This document shows, in pieces, positions 45,573 to 56,520 of a stretch of 64,000 nt of DNA. The notes below the pieces were generated by a model. The model searched no databases and had not been told where the DNA came from. It saw only the letters and a program-made list of their open reading frames with translations. The stretch's first letter is position 1; each line of letters opens with the position of its first letter. Source of the DNA: Erythrophleum ivorense (taxonomy: Eukaryota > Streptophyta > Magnoliopsida > Fabales > Fabaceae); contig JAIUCV010000662.1 in NCBI GenBank assembly GCA_026724425.1, forward strand, positions 62,001 through 126,000, in the 5' to 3' direction. The position numbers were made by a program, and so were the translations under genes.

Positions 45573-47026
45573 TCAACATCCACAACAGAATTCCAAGACC
45601 CAGCAGCAGCATATCGCAGCAACACTGCACAGAAAAACAGTATAAATGACCAAAACAAAACATATCGATTAATTGACATGTATAACATGGTTACAAACTA
45701 GTTTGGATCCTCTCTGGAAGTCTTGTGAGAGAGAGAATGATTGAGTGAAAATGAAGCTTATATAAATGAGTTTCACTGGATTCTACTTACTTAGTTGCTC
45801 TCTCTTCTCATACCACTCCATTCTATACAGAAAATGATCCCAATTTGTTACAAGCGTGTTGAAATATCATACCTCAAAAATCAACTTAAAGAGACAATAT
45901 ACGTAGAAGCATCCAAGTTAATTTCTTATTAAAAAAATAATAAGTGCAAGAGCATTTAATTTCAAATCATTTTCTATGGCACAATTAAATGCAAAGGTAT
46001 CTATAGATCATCTTTTCCACTGCACAATAATTGTTTTACAGTTTTTGTGGTAAGAAATTAAATACGACCTAAATATTCTTACATTTATTATATCTCTAAG
46101 TGATAAAATCCTATACAATGATTGATGAATGAGTTTCAATTTAAAGAAAACTTGTTTATTTAAAATTTTTTTGCAGATATTAGAGTCTATTCAAGAATAC
46201 AATGAGGAAGGATAGGGGGAAGAGGATAGTGATGATATCATACTTTTCAACGTGTTCCAGGATAAAGGCTACTCATAGTACCCAGTTATGATTATTATTC
46301 CTCGGTGTGCAACTATCTTAATCGCTCAAGAATTAAACAATAAATTTATAAAAGATTTGAGCTTCATGAATACAAAAATTAAAAATTAAAATAAATAAAT
46401 AAATAACATTTTCTATATTATTTAAGACATATAATAAACATGAATTTTATATTTTAAAATTTATTATATTCAAATATCTTATAAATAAATCTTCAAGTAC
46501 TTGAAAAATTAAAATTCTCAAATGCCAATCATCACCTTATACAAAGAGATTTTGTTTTCAGATAATAAAGAGAGAGGGTGATGAAGAGAAACCCACCATC
46601 CTTTCCAGAAACCTTCACCCCTACTTTTGGTCTCTGTGATCTGTGATGAATTTTGAGGACACTCAACAACTTGCATGGTGGGATATCCAACTGGAGGTGG
46701 TGCTGCAACACAAGGACCTATTTGGTGGTGGAGATAAGCCTGACCCGGAGGAGGATAAGCCATCACTACTGTTGGTGGAGGGTAAGCCTCTGCATGCATG
46801 CACCGTATCATTATATATCAATCTAACATATATAATCTCTATCTCAACAAAAGAATTCCATACAATAATTATATGTGTCTGCAAACAATTAAATTGAAGC
46901 ATGAATGACCCTTTTAGCACTCAAAAATTTATGTTATCAAATTAAGTACAAGAGAAGAACTTAATTAAGTTCAATTTTACAAAACAGGAAGTTACAAAAA
47001 CCTGAAATTTGGTTGTTTTGACTCAT
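45573..47026 (-). CDS. CYSTM-family small cysteine-rich transmembrane protein (copy 5, diverged)
   Basis: Exons 47,002-47,026, 46,597-46,789 and 45,573-45,624 on the minus strand; splice junctions CAG|GTTTTT, GCAG|AGGC, GATG|GTGGGT and GCAG|TGTTGC; 270 nt, 89 residues. It starts MSQNNQISE, then AYPPPTVVMAYPPPGQAYL, APPPVGYPTMQVVECPQN, TKSRGEGFWKGC, and ends VAAICCCWVLEFCCGC. The CYSTM core is intact, but the middle has extra Cys and His residues (LHHQIGPC) and differs clearly from copies 2-4, so it is an older paralogue. Intron 2 is long (972 bp) and contains a possible MITE at 45,703-45,845. The first donor (GTTTTT) is weak, so exon 1 is the least certain part. Confidence 0.78.
45703..45845. 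mobile_element. Possible MITE in intron 2 of CYSTM copy 5
   Basis: Ends: TTGGATCCTCTCTGGAAG on the left, and the complement of the right end TTGGGATCATTTTCTGTATAG. They resemble the ends of the MITE at 13,238-13,347 (TGGATCCTCTGAAAT / TGGGATCACCTGAAAT). The arms diverge internally, and the target duplication is not clear. Confidence 0.4.
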
Positions 47027-47039
47027 AGTGATTGATTAA

Positions 47040-50000
47040 ACTGTCAAGAGGATAATATGCAGTTATGCACTGCACTGAGAAATTAAAGAAAGGGTAATTA
47101 TATATATTGTGTCAATGGAGATGAAGAATAAAGAATGAAGGATAAACCTAAGGAGAAGAGGGAAGGGATAAATAATTATTTATAATTTTAATTAGTTAAT
47201 TTCTACGAAAGGGTCCCACATGGATATTTGGTGAAGAATTTGATGTTTGAAAGAGAATTTGCGGAAGGCCGAGAAGGAAACAAAAAGAAAAGATCAAATC
47301 TCAACCTCACCTAATCAACCATGTACGAGGTCAAAAACCATAAGTTTTAGGAATTGCTTGGCTAAAGCAATGCCTAGTTTCATGACAAACGCACTCCCTT
47401 GCGATCTTAGTATCATAAAGCTGATAGCTCCAACATTTAATTAAAACGGTGATAGTGATGTTAGGATTTGTTTGCTAAGGTCAATTGATATTATTTGCGT
47501 TTTAATCAATATTCACAACCTGTTTGGGTGAGAACTGCTATATCTTATTGAATTAATCTATCAGGATAATTGATTTGGTGGGAAGCAGGTATATGCTTTT
47601 AATTAGTGATGGCATTCAAATGTTGCAAATAATATAAAGTTTAAATCCATTATTCTAGGGATGGACCAAGGTTTTGTGTTTCAGGGATAGTCGCCTCCCA
47701 AAAAAAAATTTATATGTATTATATATATATATATATATTTTTCTTTAAAATTTTTAAATATACCCCTTTAATGTTTTAAAATTTTAAATGCATGCTTTTA
47801 AATACACAGCCACTTTTTATATTAATCATAAAAATAAATTTTATAAAATATAATAAAATATATTAAAACCTTTCTAAACAGCTTTTTATCCACATTTTTC
47901 AAAAATAACTAATAATATATTCTCTATTATGATTTTCATTTTTTTCACAAAAATTTTTTCTTTTTGATTTCTTCAACTATACTCTCTACTTATTATAAAA
48001 GTAGAGCTTCATTATAAAATAGAAAATAACTTTTTTGCAGATAATTTGACTATTTATATTAAGGAAATTACAAAGAATTCTATTATAATAAAGATTATTG
48101 ATAAATTATGTTCAATTAAAAATCAAAAAATATGATTTTAATGATTAATATATATTAATAATTTCTAGTATATACTTTCTTTATATTAAGGTGGTTATAT
48201 TTATTTTAATATTACTATATTTCTCTCATGTTTTATTATTATGTGTCTCCTTTTTTAATTTTAGTAAATTTTATGATTATATTAGTTTAATAGGTATTTA
48301 AAATTACATTTTTAGTGACTATTAATACTCTTATTAAGTATAAAATTTTGCCCCCTACCAATTTTTCCCGTTTTCCCAGCATTATTCTCAATCTTAAAAA
48401 ATTCTTAGACTGATAGAATTCTTAATTATAATGTAAAGTTGACTGTACAGAGCATAATAAAAATTCATCAAAATAAATATTACATGTATTAAAATATGTT
48501 TATATATTTATTTTAATAAATTTTTATTTCCTTACATCAGCTCATCATCAAAGTAAATGTTGAAAATTTCTTAATTATATAAAATGTAGCAGTTAATCGT
48601 GCAAAACATAATAAAAATTCATCAAGTAAATGTTACATGTAATAATAGAATACATTTATATATGTACTTTAATAAAATTTTATTAACTCCTTACCTCAGC
48701 TAATCATACAATTATATATATATATATATATATATAATTTCTAAGAAATTTTTTCTCATTAGGGTGCGTCTTGAAATTAGATTGGTTGCATTGGTAATCA
48801 AACAATCCTTAATGCTTTCTCTACGTCAGATTAAGAATTAAATATCTAATGTTAGCCATCGCAATGGAAATAAATTATAATGATCAAATAATCATCTCAT
48901 AATATTTGTTTTTTGGTCAAACACCCAATTCATAACAAAATATCATTATCGTGACAGTGTTTGCTGGGCGATGGGCTAAAATAGAACCCACACCATATTT
49001 TGGGCTGGGGCCAATAGGCCTAGAAAAGATGTTATTCTAGCCCAAACCCATCAAGGGGTGTCTCAAATCTTTTTATATATCCTGTTATTACTTTTTGACC
49101 CCATAAACAAAAATTCTTGTGTCATTACTTGATGTAGTTACTCTGTCAACTGCCAACTTCCAACTGTGAACCAAAATCTTAAATGTAGTATATGGAGAAA
49201 TTTTTTAGTTAAAAAGATAATTAAGTTAATCAGAAATTGACATATTAGCATATTTGATGTGAATCCACTAAAAAAATATGTTGATATATTTATATATTTA
49301 TTTATAATTAGATTCATCTATTTATTTTTAATAAATTATATCTGTCTACCTAAAAAAAAAATTCGGTAATCTATGTGTAATAAGCATTTTTTCTTTATTA
49401 CAATGTGAGAAATGAATGTGAAATGACCCTTCCTGTTGCGGTGAGAACAAACATGTTAATGCACATGGAATTATATGAAGCATGGCCAGAAAAAGAGAGG
49501 AAAGAGCATATGCATCTATATGGGAAATGTATTTTCACTTCAGAGAAAATATTTTCCCAAATTTTCCATTGACCATATTTAATTACTCACAATTCCCAAA
49601 ACTTGTACTTTCCCTTTCACTAGAACTGAAATGGAACTCTTTGATAGTGAAATTACACAGAGAAAGGTGATAAAAATATTGAAGCTGAACCTAAAATTAT
49701 GATTATCAGTAAAAAGAATGTGTGTTGATAAAATATTTTTCTTTCTAATATTATTCTATTTCTGTCCCCAAAAAAAAAAGAGATAGAGAAAAAGAATCAT
49801 GTACTCTCTAGCTTTATTCATAGGGGTCCACAAAATGAATGCAATTTCTCATGAAGTCACTTGGCCAAACCTAACGGTCAAATTTTTTTGGTTGGGCATA
49901 TTTATAATGTATAAAGCTAGGGTCTTCAAGTATCCTAAGCACAAGTAAGGTATGTTTCCAATACAAGGAAAAATGATAGCTCTCCCACACCGTTAAAAAG

Positions 50001-51969
50001 AAAGGAATTGTTGAAGAAGAACCTCATTCTTCATTATTTATCAACATCTTTTTCTCTCTCTCACTGACACAGAGAGAGAGAGAGAGAGAGAGGAGGAGGA
50101 GGCTTGACATATTCAAAGGGTTGGTTTTATTTGCTTGTATTGTGGAGGTGCTGATGAAATGAAAGAGATTCCCATGAAAAGAAAGACAAAGACACAGGGA
50201 AATGAGAGATACTCATAATAAGAGAGTTGGAAAGGAGGTAGAGTGAGATCACATGTAAGATAATAAATAATAATAATAATTACAACAACTTTAACTTTAG
50301 GTTGAAATAGAGAAAAAGATATTTAAAGAAACTATTTCCACAAGTCAAGATGCAAACAGTTTGCTCTTAAAAGTGGAACAAGCACAAACACACATGATCC
50401 CCTAATATCCATCTCCCACTAATATACCCTCCATTCTTTTTCACTACTTTTCTTTACTTTTTTTTTTTCATTTAATTGTGATAGAAGCTCTATGACAAAA
50501 AATGAAAGAATAAAAAAAAAAGAAGATAAAGAGTAGGAACTAATCTCAAAACATTAATTTCATATCAACTTTAAAGATTGATATTAATATTATATATATA
50601 TATATATTAAATTATTATTGTAGTTATTAATGCTGATGATATTTACTTTTTTTGTTAAATTTGGTATTAAATCAAAAGTAAATTATATAGATCTCCTCCA
50701 AATTTAATAAAAATTACATAAATTTTTTATTTTTAAAATATACATAATTTTTTTAAAATTTTATTGAAATTACACAAACTTTCTTTTTATTTTTAAAATA
50801 TATACAAACCTTATCCAAAAATAAAAAAGATAATTGTGTAATTTGAGCAAAACTCATCAGAGCTCTATGTGTATTTTAAAATAAAAAAAATGTATAATTT
50901 TCACGAATCTCAAAGGAGATTTATGTAATTTATTTTTAAATTAAAGTAGCTAGGGTCAATATAGTTGGGAAGTATATTTAAGAGCAATCATGGAGTTAGA
51001 ATGAAAAGGAAAGGACAAGAAACTGTTGAAGGGGGTGGGATCAATCTAGCAATTTCTCATCTACTCATCTTTCCATTGACTACTTCTTTTATTCACTCTC
51101 TTTTAAAGGAACTTCATGATAAGCTTCACAATTTGTTTAACCTTAACCTCTCTCAAATGCTTGGCTAAATAATTGGGTTTTGAATGTTCTCTTATTTAAT
51201 TAATGCATATATAGGGCCATACATGAAAAGCTTATAGTTTTTCAAATCATGGAAATACTTGTTTATCCGTCCTCCGTATTCTTATAATAATAGTAATAAT
51301 TAATCATAATATCATGCGAAGATCCATATAATAACTTCATAGTCCCATTCATTTCCATCACTCATAATTATATAAACCAAATGAATATGTACAACTATTT
51401 CTAATCCAACATTAATGCCACATTTGAAGTCACATCAATTATTAACAAGCCAATATTGCCATACAATATTGCTGCCTTGATTAATTTTGTGACTCTACCT
51501 TATACGGTCTGCCTCCTTCATGGTGCAGGCCCCTCACAACTGGTTTACAATTAACTTAACATTAATCTATATTAAATCTTACCCTTGTGACAATACAATA
51601 ATCATATTTGTGTGTGTGTGTGTGTGTGTGTAATACCATTAAGCCTCCTTATATGATCCATAGGCGCTAATTAATCTGCATGGAAAAACATACTAGGAGA
51701 ATTTTTAGGGGCACTGCCATTTTGATTTTTTTTCCTTACATTTTTTTATGGTTTAATTAACATTGAGAATTAAAATTTTCTATACTGTCTTCATTAATTG
51801 GCATTATAACTTACAAAAAAGTTTTTAGTTGATATTTTACATTAAATTTTTTCTCAAGTTAAAAACTGAAACCCTTAATAATAATGATTAATAGTAATAG
51901 TATAGTTCAGTTCATAATCACTCTAATTAATAGTATATTTGGTCCCAAATCAAGCTTTATAAAATAGGA
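47040..51969. other. Gene-free AT-rich interval
   Basis: No ORF with a recognisable domain and no tRNA-like sequence. Around 47,655-48,370 the ends 'gatggaccaagg...tcgcctccc' and 'ttttgccccctacc' suggest a decayed transposon. At 48,955-49,060 a GGGC/GCCC-rich patch resembles an hAT-like end. From 49,830 to 50,260 there is less AT-biased, GA-rich sequence (GA tract ~50,069-50,092) that could be a transcribed leader, but no start or ORF supports this. A (GT)n tract lies at 51,609-51,631. Confidence 0.4.
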
Positions 51970-52866
51970 GCTAAACTTTTTTATGAATAAATTGAAAAGT
52001 TTGAGCCAGCTGACCCACTATTTTAAATAATATTTTTGAAAAAACCTTAAATTTTATCCAAATTTTTGTTTTAGATCGATCAAATCCAATTACATTCGAA
52101 TGAATTATTTGAACCCATAATTAGGTATAGTTAACGCTTGGTTAAGTGCGTCAAGTGTTTGTCATTTTGCCTCCTTAAAGCAAGCTACCATATGTCCAAA
52201 TTGCAAATGTAAAAACAAATATAAAGTGCTAATGAAGTAACCAGAAAAAAAGTTGCAAGCAACATCTCATTGTTTCTTTTTTTTGGTTGGAGCTCACATT
52301 GGAATGTGCAGTAAATTGAATTATAATTAGAGGCCTCCTGCTTTGTCCTTGGGCCTCACATAACAGTAATCATAAAAGTATATGAAATCAAATAACTTTT
52401 CATGAAAGCTACATCTCCATCTGGTTGTGATGATAATGTCCAAGTATTTAAAGTACCTAATTAAGGGGTTTATTCAATTGTCACCAACAAATGTGTGTAT
52501 TAATTAAATGAGATCTGTCCAAAGGGAGAACAAATTGTAGTCTTAAGTCTCATTAGTCATTACTCTTTATTAATTACCTTATATCTTGAGGATTTAGTGG
52601 ATCTTAACTACAAACATTGTAATATTATATTTAATAATTATTTAAAATATGTTACGTTCTGACCTTTCTTAATAAGAAATATTGTTTTAGTTATTGAAAA
52701 ATACCCATTTCAAGTATTAAGTCTTTCTTTCTTTCTTTCTTTTTTTCTTTTTTTGGGGAAGACAAGTCATTCATGTTTTAAATTATCTCAATTTGATCTC
52801 TCTGTGCACTCTAAATTAACGTGCAAGGGTTAGATCCCAGGGAAAATTATGAATTAAAACATCCAA
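51970..52866. repeat. Dispersed ~0.9-kb repeat (paired with 19,021-19,952)
   Basis: Same orientation and collinear with 19,021-19,952; starts 'ctaaacttttttatgaataaatt' and ends near 'gaattaaaacatcc'. It differs mainly by point changes and by a (TTTC)n tract at ~52,723-52,742 that is absent in the partner. Non-coding. Confidence 0.85.
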
Positions 52867-53224
52867 GGATATAACGGATAAAATAAAAAATATGAGGGGC
52901 TAATGGAAAAAAAGTACATATTTTTCAGTAACCGAAATAATAGTTTTCTCTTTTTTCTTTTTTAATTATACAAACACTAACTTTTTCGTTTACATATTAA
53001 GTTATTTATTTGACGTGATGTGGTTCATAAGTGTCATGTGATTTATATATATATATATATATATATATATGTAAATTTATAAAAAATAAAAATTTTAAGG
53101 TGCGTTTTGTTGAATGATTCTGGTAGGAAAGTTCAATTGCTACCCATTTAGATGAGAGTCGTTGAAAAATGAAAATTTCATGATCCTAAACCTACTTGAA
53201 AGGAAACAAATAAGCGATGTTACC

Positions 53225-53228
<4 letters not shown>

Positions 53229-53293
<65 letters not shown>
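53229..53293. repeat. (TA)n(GA)n compound microsatellite
   Basis: About thirteen TA units followed by about nineteen GA units, the same compound structure as 4752-4812, though no CYSTM promoter sequence flanks this one. Confidence 0.9.
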
Positions 53294-53297
<4 letters not shown>

Positions 53298-53640
53298 GTG
53301 TATATATATAAGACTTATAATTTTTATGAGTATTTTACTGAATTTTGTTGAAATTATATAAAATTTTAAAAATAAAAAGTATTTTATACATTAGTTTAAT
53401 TTTTATTTTTTTAACTAAAATATCTTCTATTAATATAAATATATGTTTTTTAACAAAAAAATTTTAAGTAGAGAATATTTTGATAAAAAAATTAAATTAA
53501 ATTAACATATAAAATAATTATTATTTTATAAAAAATTTTATATATTTTAAAAATAAAGAGGATATCTATATAATTTTAATAAAATTTAAAAAAATTATGT
53601 GTAATTTACTTTTATTTTATTTTATTAATTTAAAAAAAAT

Positions 53641-54597
53641 CTTGCAGTGAAAGGAAATTACACAAAATATGTGGTTAAGAATCCGACGGCTATGATCTTC
53701 CGAAGGACGTAGCTGTAGCGTAAGGGGTGTGGGCCAGCAAACAACTTGTCCGATTATGAGAGAACTAGACTGCCACGTGGCAGAGAACAGTTGGAAGCAC
53801 AAGCAAGGTTTCCTCATGGCAGAAGCATGACTTAACCTGTTCCTCAAAAGGACAATTGGCACACTGGCGCGGCCCACGGTACCCCAACTGGCGGGTCCCA
53901 CACAAGTTTCTCCATTCCACGCTAGCAGATTCGCACGTGCCCACGATCATCGCCTGTGCGTACTACTACTGTTCCCCCCAACCCTATCACACACGTGTTT
54001 CCCCCCGCGGGCCCCACCGCCATCACGTTGCCCTTGGACCAGAGACGCAAAAGAAAGAAAATTATGAAAGAAAATAGGTGTCGCCTTGGACTCTAGCTAT
54101 CCTAGCGATGCTTTCCCTACAGGTGTTACGACTTCCGTGGCTGATTAAGGAGAAAAAAGGACGTTACAGGTAAAAAATAGGAGAAACGAAAGAGCTGGGT
54201 ATGACGGAAATGCCCCTAAAAGTTGGCTAGAATTACGGCATGATCAAATCTGTGCGCCCTGTGGATTACGAAAATAAAGTAAGGTTGGAATCTCTGTGGC
54301 TCAGTGTATTTAATTATTAATAAAAAAATGTGTTTTTTAATATTTTTCTTTTTAAATTTAAGCCAGTGTTTAGTTTACCGAGACAACCCTAAATAAACTC
54401 CATGTAGCTTGTTCCGCCACCATAGTGGCATGCTTTTTGGTTCATTTCTCTCTCTCTCTCTCACAACAAAGACTCTAAATAAGAACCACTCTCCTAAAAA
54501 ACGCATAGAAGAAGAATCAGAGACAGCCTAAGACAAAGTAGCGAAACCGCAAGAATAGTACCCGCGAAGAGAGAAATCTCCATTTCCATCTCCTTTC
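53641..54597 (+). promoter_or_regulatory. Upstream region and 5' leader of the BOI-related gene
   Basis: Sharply higher GC than its left side. It has three CACGTG G-boxes: within GCCACGTGGC (53,772-53,781), GCACGTGC (CACGTG 53,934-53,939) and ACACGTGT (53,992-53,997). These are bZIP/bHLH sites, typical of abscisic-acid or light control. A CT-rich tract (about 54,447-54,461) and purine-rich sequence to 54,597 look like the 5' leader. Short frames on both strands here (for example 53,856-54,077) have no recognisable domain. No clear TATA box was identified. Confidence 0.5.
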
Positions 54598-55859
54598 ATG
54601 GCCGTTGAAGCTCGCCATCTCCATGTCTTCCCTCCTCAACTCAGTGCCAATCGGTACGTATCGTCTACTCTCCTCCCTTTATCGATCATTTTGTCTGTTA
54701 CCCTTTTCTGATTTCTCCGTTCGCTTCTCTTACGGTTGGCGTTGATCGGATGAATTTGCAGAGAGATGATAAACCCCATTGAAGCAAATGTCAATCCTTA
54801 CAATACCCAGATGGGTTACTCCTCCGTTCTGCCATTATCAGGGACCACCACTGCGACGGAGACTCCTCTTCCGGCGCCTGCGGTTTACAATTCTTTGATC
54901 GTTGATTCGGTTCCCCCGAAAACCACTATGAAATCCGATAGTGGCCTCACCTATAACGTTCCCGTACCAAGAAAGCGGTTCAGGGATTCAATCAATTACC
55001 CTCTTCTCTGCTACCCTGCGGCTACTCAAACGCATAAGAATTGTGGCTTCTCGTTTCTTGGTGAGGACATTTCTCTCCAGATCCATCAACAACAACTGGA
55101 TATCGACCGTCTCATTTCCCAGCATGTGAGTATATTTTAATCGTAAGAAAATCATTATTCATGTATTTGCGTTTTCCAGTAGGTTCTGATCTGTTTTCGT
55201 TACAGATGGAGAAGGTGAGGATGGAATTAGAGGAGAAGCGAAAGAGGCAGGCGAGGAGGATAATAGAGGCAATCGAGGTGGGGATGATGAAAAGGCTGAG
55301 AGCGAAGGAAGAAGAGATAGAGAAGATGGGTAAACTGAACTGGGCTCTGGAAGAGAGAGTCAAGTCACTCTGTATAGAAAACCAGATATGGCGGGATTTG
55401 GCTCAGACCAATGAGGCCACAGCCAATGCTCTCCGCACAAACCTCGAGCAAGTATTGGCACAGGTCAAAGACGACCCTACACGCGCCGACGATGACGATG
55501 GCGCCGCCGTCGCACCCTCAGGAGCAGCAGCACCACTATATGACGATGCTCAATCATGCTGTGGCAGCACCGGCGGCGGCGAAGACGACGACGGTCGTAA
55601 CCATAATGAAACAAAACAGGCCATTGATGCGTGGCGCACATTAGCTGGTTGTGTGGGGGCGAAGGATAAGGATAAAGAAGGTACAAGCTGTAACAATAAG
55701 AGCAGAAGATTGTGCAGGAACTGTGGGAAGGAGGAATCGTGCGTGTTGATCTTGCCGTGCAGGCACCTCTGCCTCTGTACTCTTTGTGGGTCTACTCTGC
55801 ACACTTGTCCCGTCTGTAAATCCTTCAAAAATGCAAGTGTCCATGTCAACATGTCTTGA
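54598..55859 (+). CDS. BOI-related RING-type E3 ubiquitin ligase
   Basis: Three exons: 54,598-54,653 (donor CG|GTACGT), 54,762-55,125 (TTGCAG|AGAG; CAT|GTGAGT) and 55,206-55,859; 1,074 nt, 357 residues. It starts MAVEARHLHVFPPQLSANR. A conserved PRKRFRDS motif (~residues 83-90) and SFLGEDISLQIHQQQLDIDR precede a long coiled coil (~residues 135-215, MEKVRMELEEKRKRQARR onwards). This ends in the BOI-type WxDLA...E..A..LR..LEQVL block. A variable acidic/Gly linker follows. The C-terminus is a C3HC4 RING: CRNCGKEESCVLILPCRHLC, then LCTLCG and CPVC, ending NASVHVNMS. Family knowledge: BOI/BRG proteins ubiquitinate or restrain partners such as BOS1 and DELLA-associated factors, limiting cell death and gibberellin responses. 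All RING ligands are present, so it is probably active. A candidate AUUAAA signal lies at 55,981. Confidence 0.93.
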
Positions 55860-56520
55860 GATTTACACAAAATGTTACAAACGATCCAAAAAAAGTAAAA
55901 AACAAAAAAATCAAAAGTGAATGAAAACTAAAAGAAAAAAAAGTGCTTCTGCCCTGCGTAACTCTGTCTAATTTCTTTGTATTAAAGTACTTTGGGTTAA
56001 ATTTCCAATTAATATCTGCATTTGCCATTTCCTGAGTTTTATGGGAGTGATTCGTGAATCGTGTTATTATTATCATTATGGATAAGGTGTTGGGGCGCAT
56101 GTTAGCAAAGATGCGCGGGTGGCGGCGCATTTTAGATGGGGCGGGGACCATCGGTGCAGGGAGCATCTACCCGACAGCCATTTGTAGTACTCCCCCAGTG
56201 GAGAGAAACAAGGGTACAAAAAAGCGAAAAAAGGAGCGTGATGGATACGCGGAGGGGAGTACGCGTGGAGTCAACGAGTACAGGTGAAAGGGACAGGTGT
56301 GAGATAAAAGCTGACACGTAAGACGCGCGCAAATGTCGCTGTTGCTGAAGAGTGCCTGCAACGGCCATTTCCCAATCCTTTTCATTCTCTCTCCTCTTTT
56401 ATGCGTGGTCGACTTTAGAGCTTAGGCTTTAGACCAAAAGCCAAAGCAGAAACCGACACGATAACCGGTGATTAGTAGCACCCCGCCAAAAATCTCCAAA
56501 TATCAAAAAATAAAATATTT
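55860..56520. other. 3' flank of the BOI-related gene, moderately GC-rich
   Basis: Includes the probable 3' untranslated region (ATTAAA at 55,981-55,986). The stretch 56,090-56,420 is GC-rich, with overlapping short frames on both strands and motifs such as ACGCGTGG and GACACGT, but no recognisable protein. It may be a regulatory region of the gene or of an unseen transcript. Confidence 0.4.

Noticed and set aside
51001..51168. Short plus-strand frame
   Set aside because: No homology recognised, isolated in AT-rich DNA.
53856..54077. Overlapping frames in the GC-rich island
   Set aside because: GC-rich sequence keeps frames open by chance on both strands; no domain, and the place fits a promoter better.
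55411..56385. Several frames on both strands in and after the BOI-related gene
   Set aside because: Those before 55,860 are shadows of the RING gene in other frames; those after it lie in GC-rich flank and have no recognisable domain.
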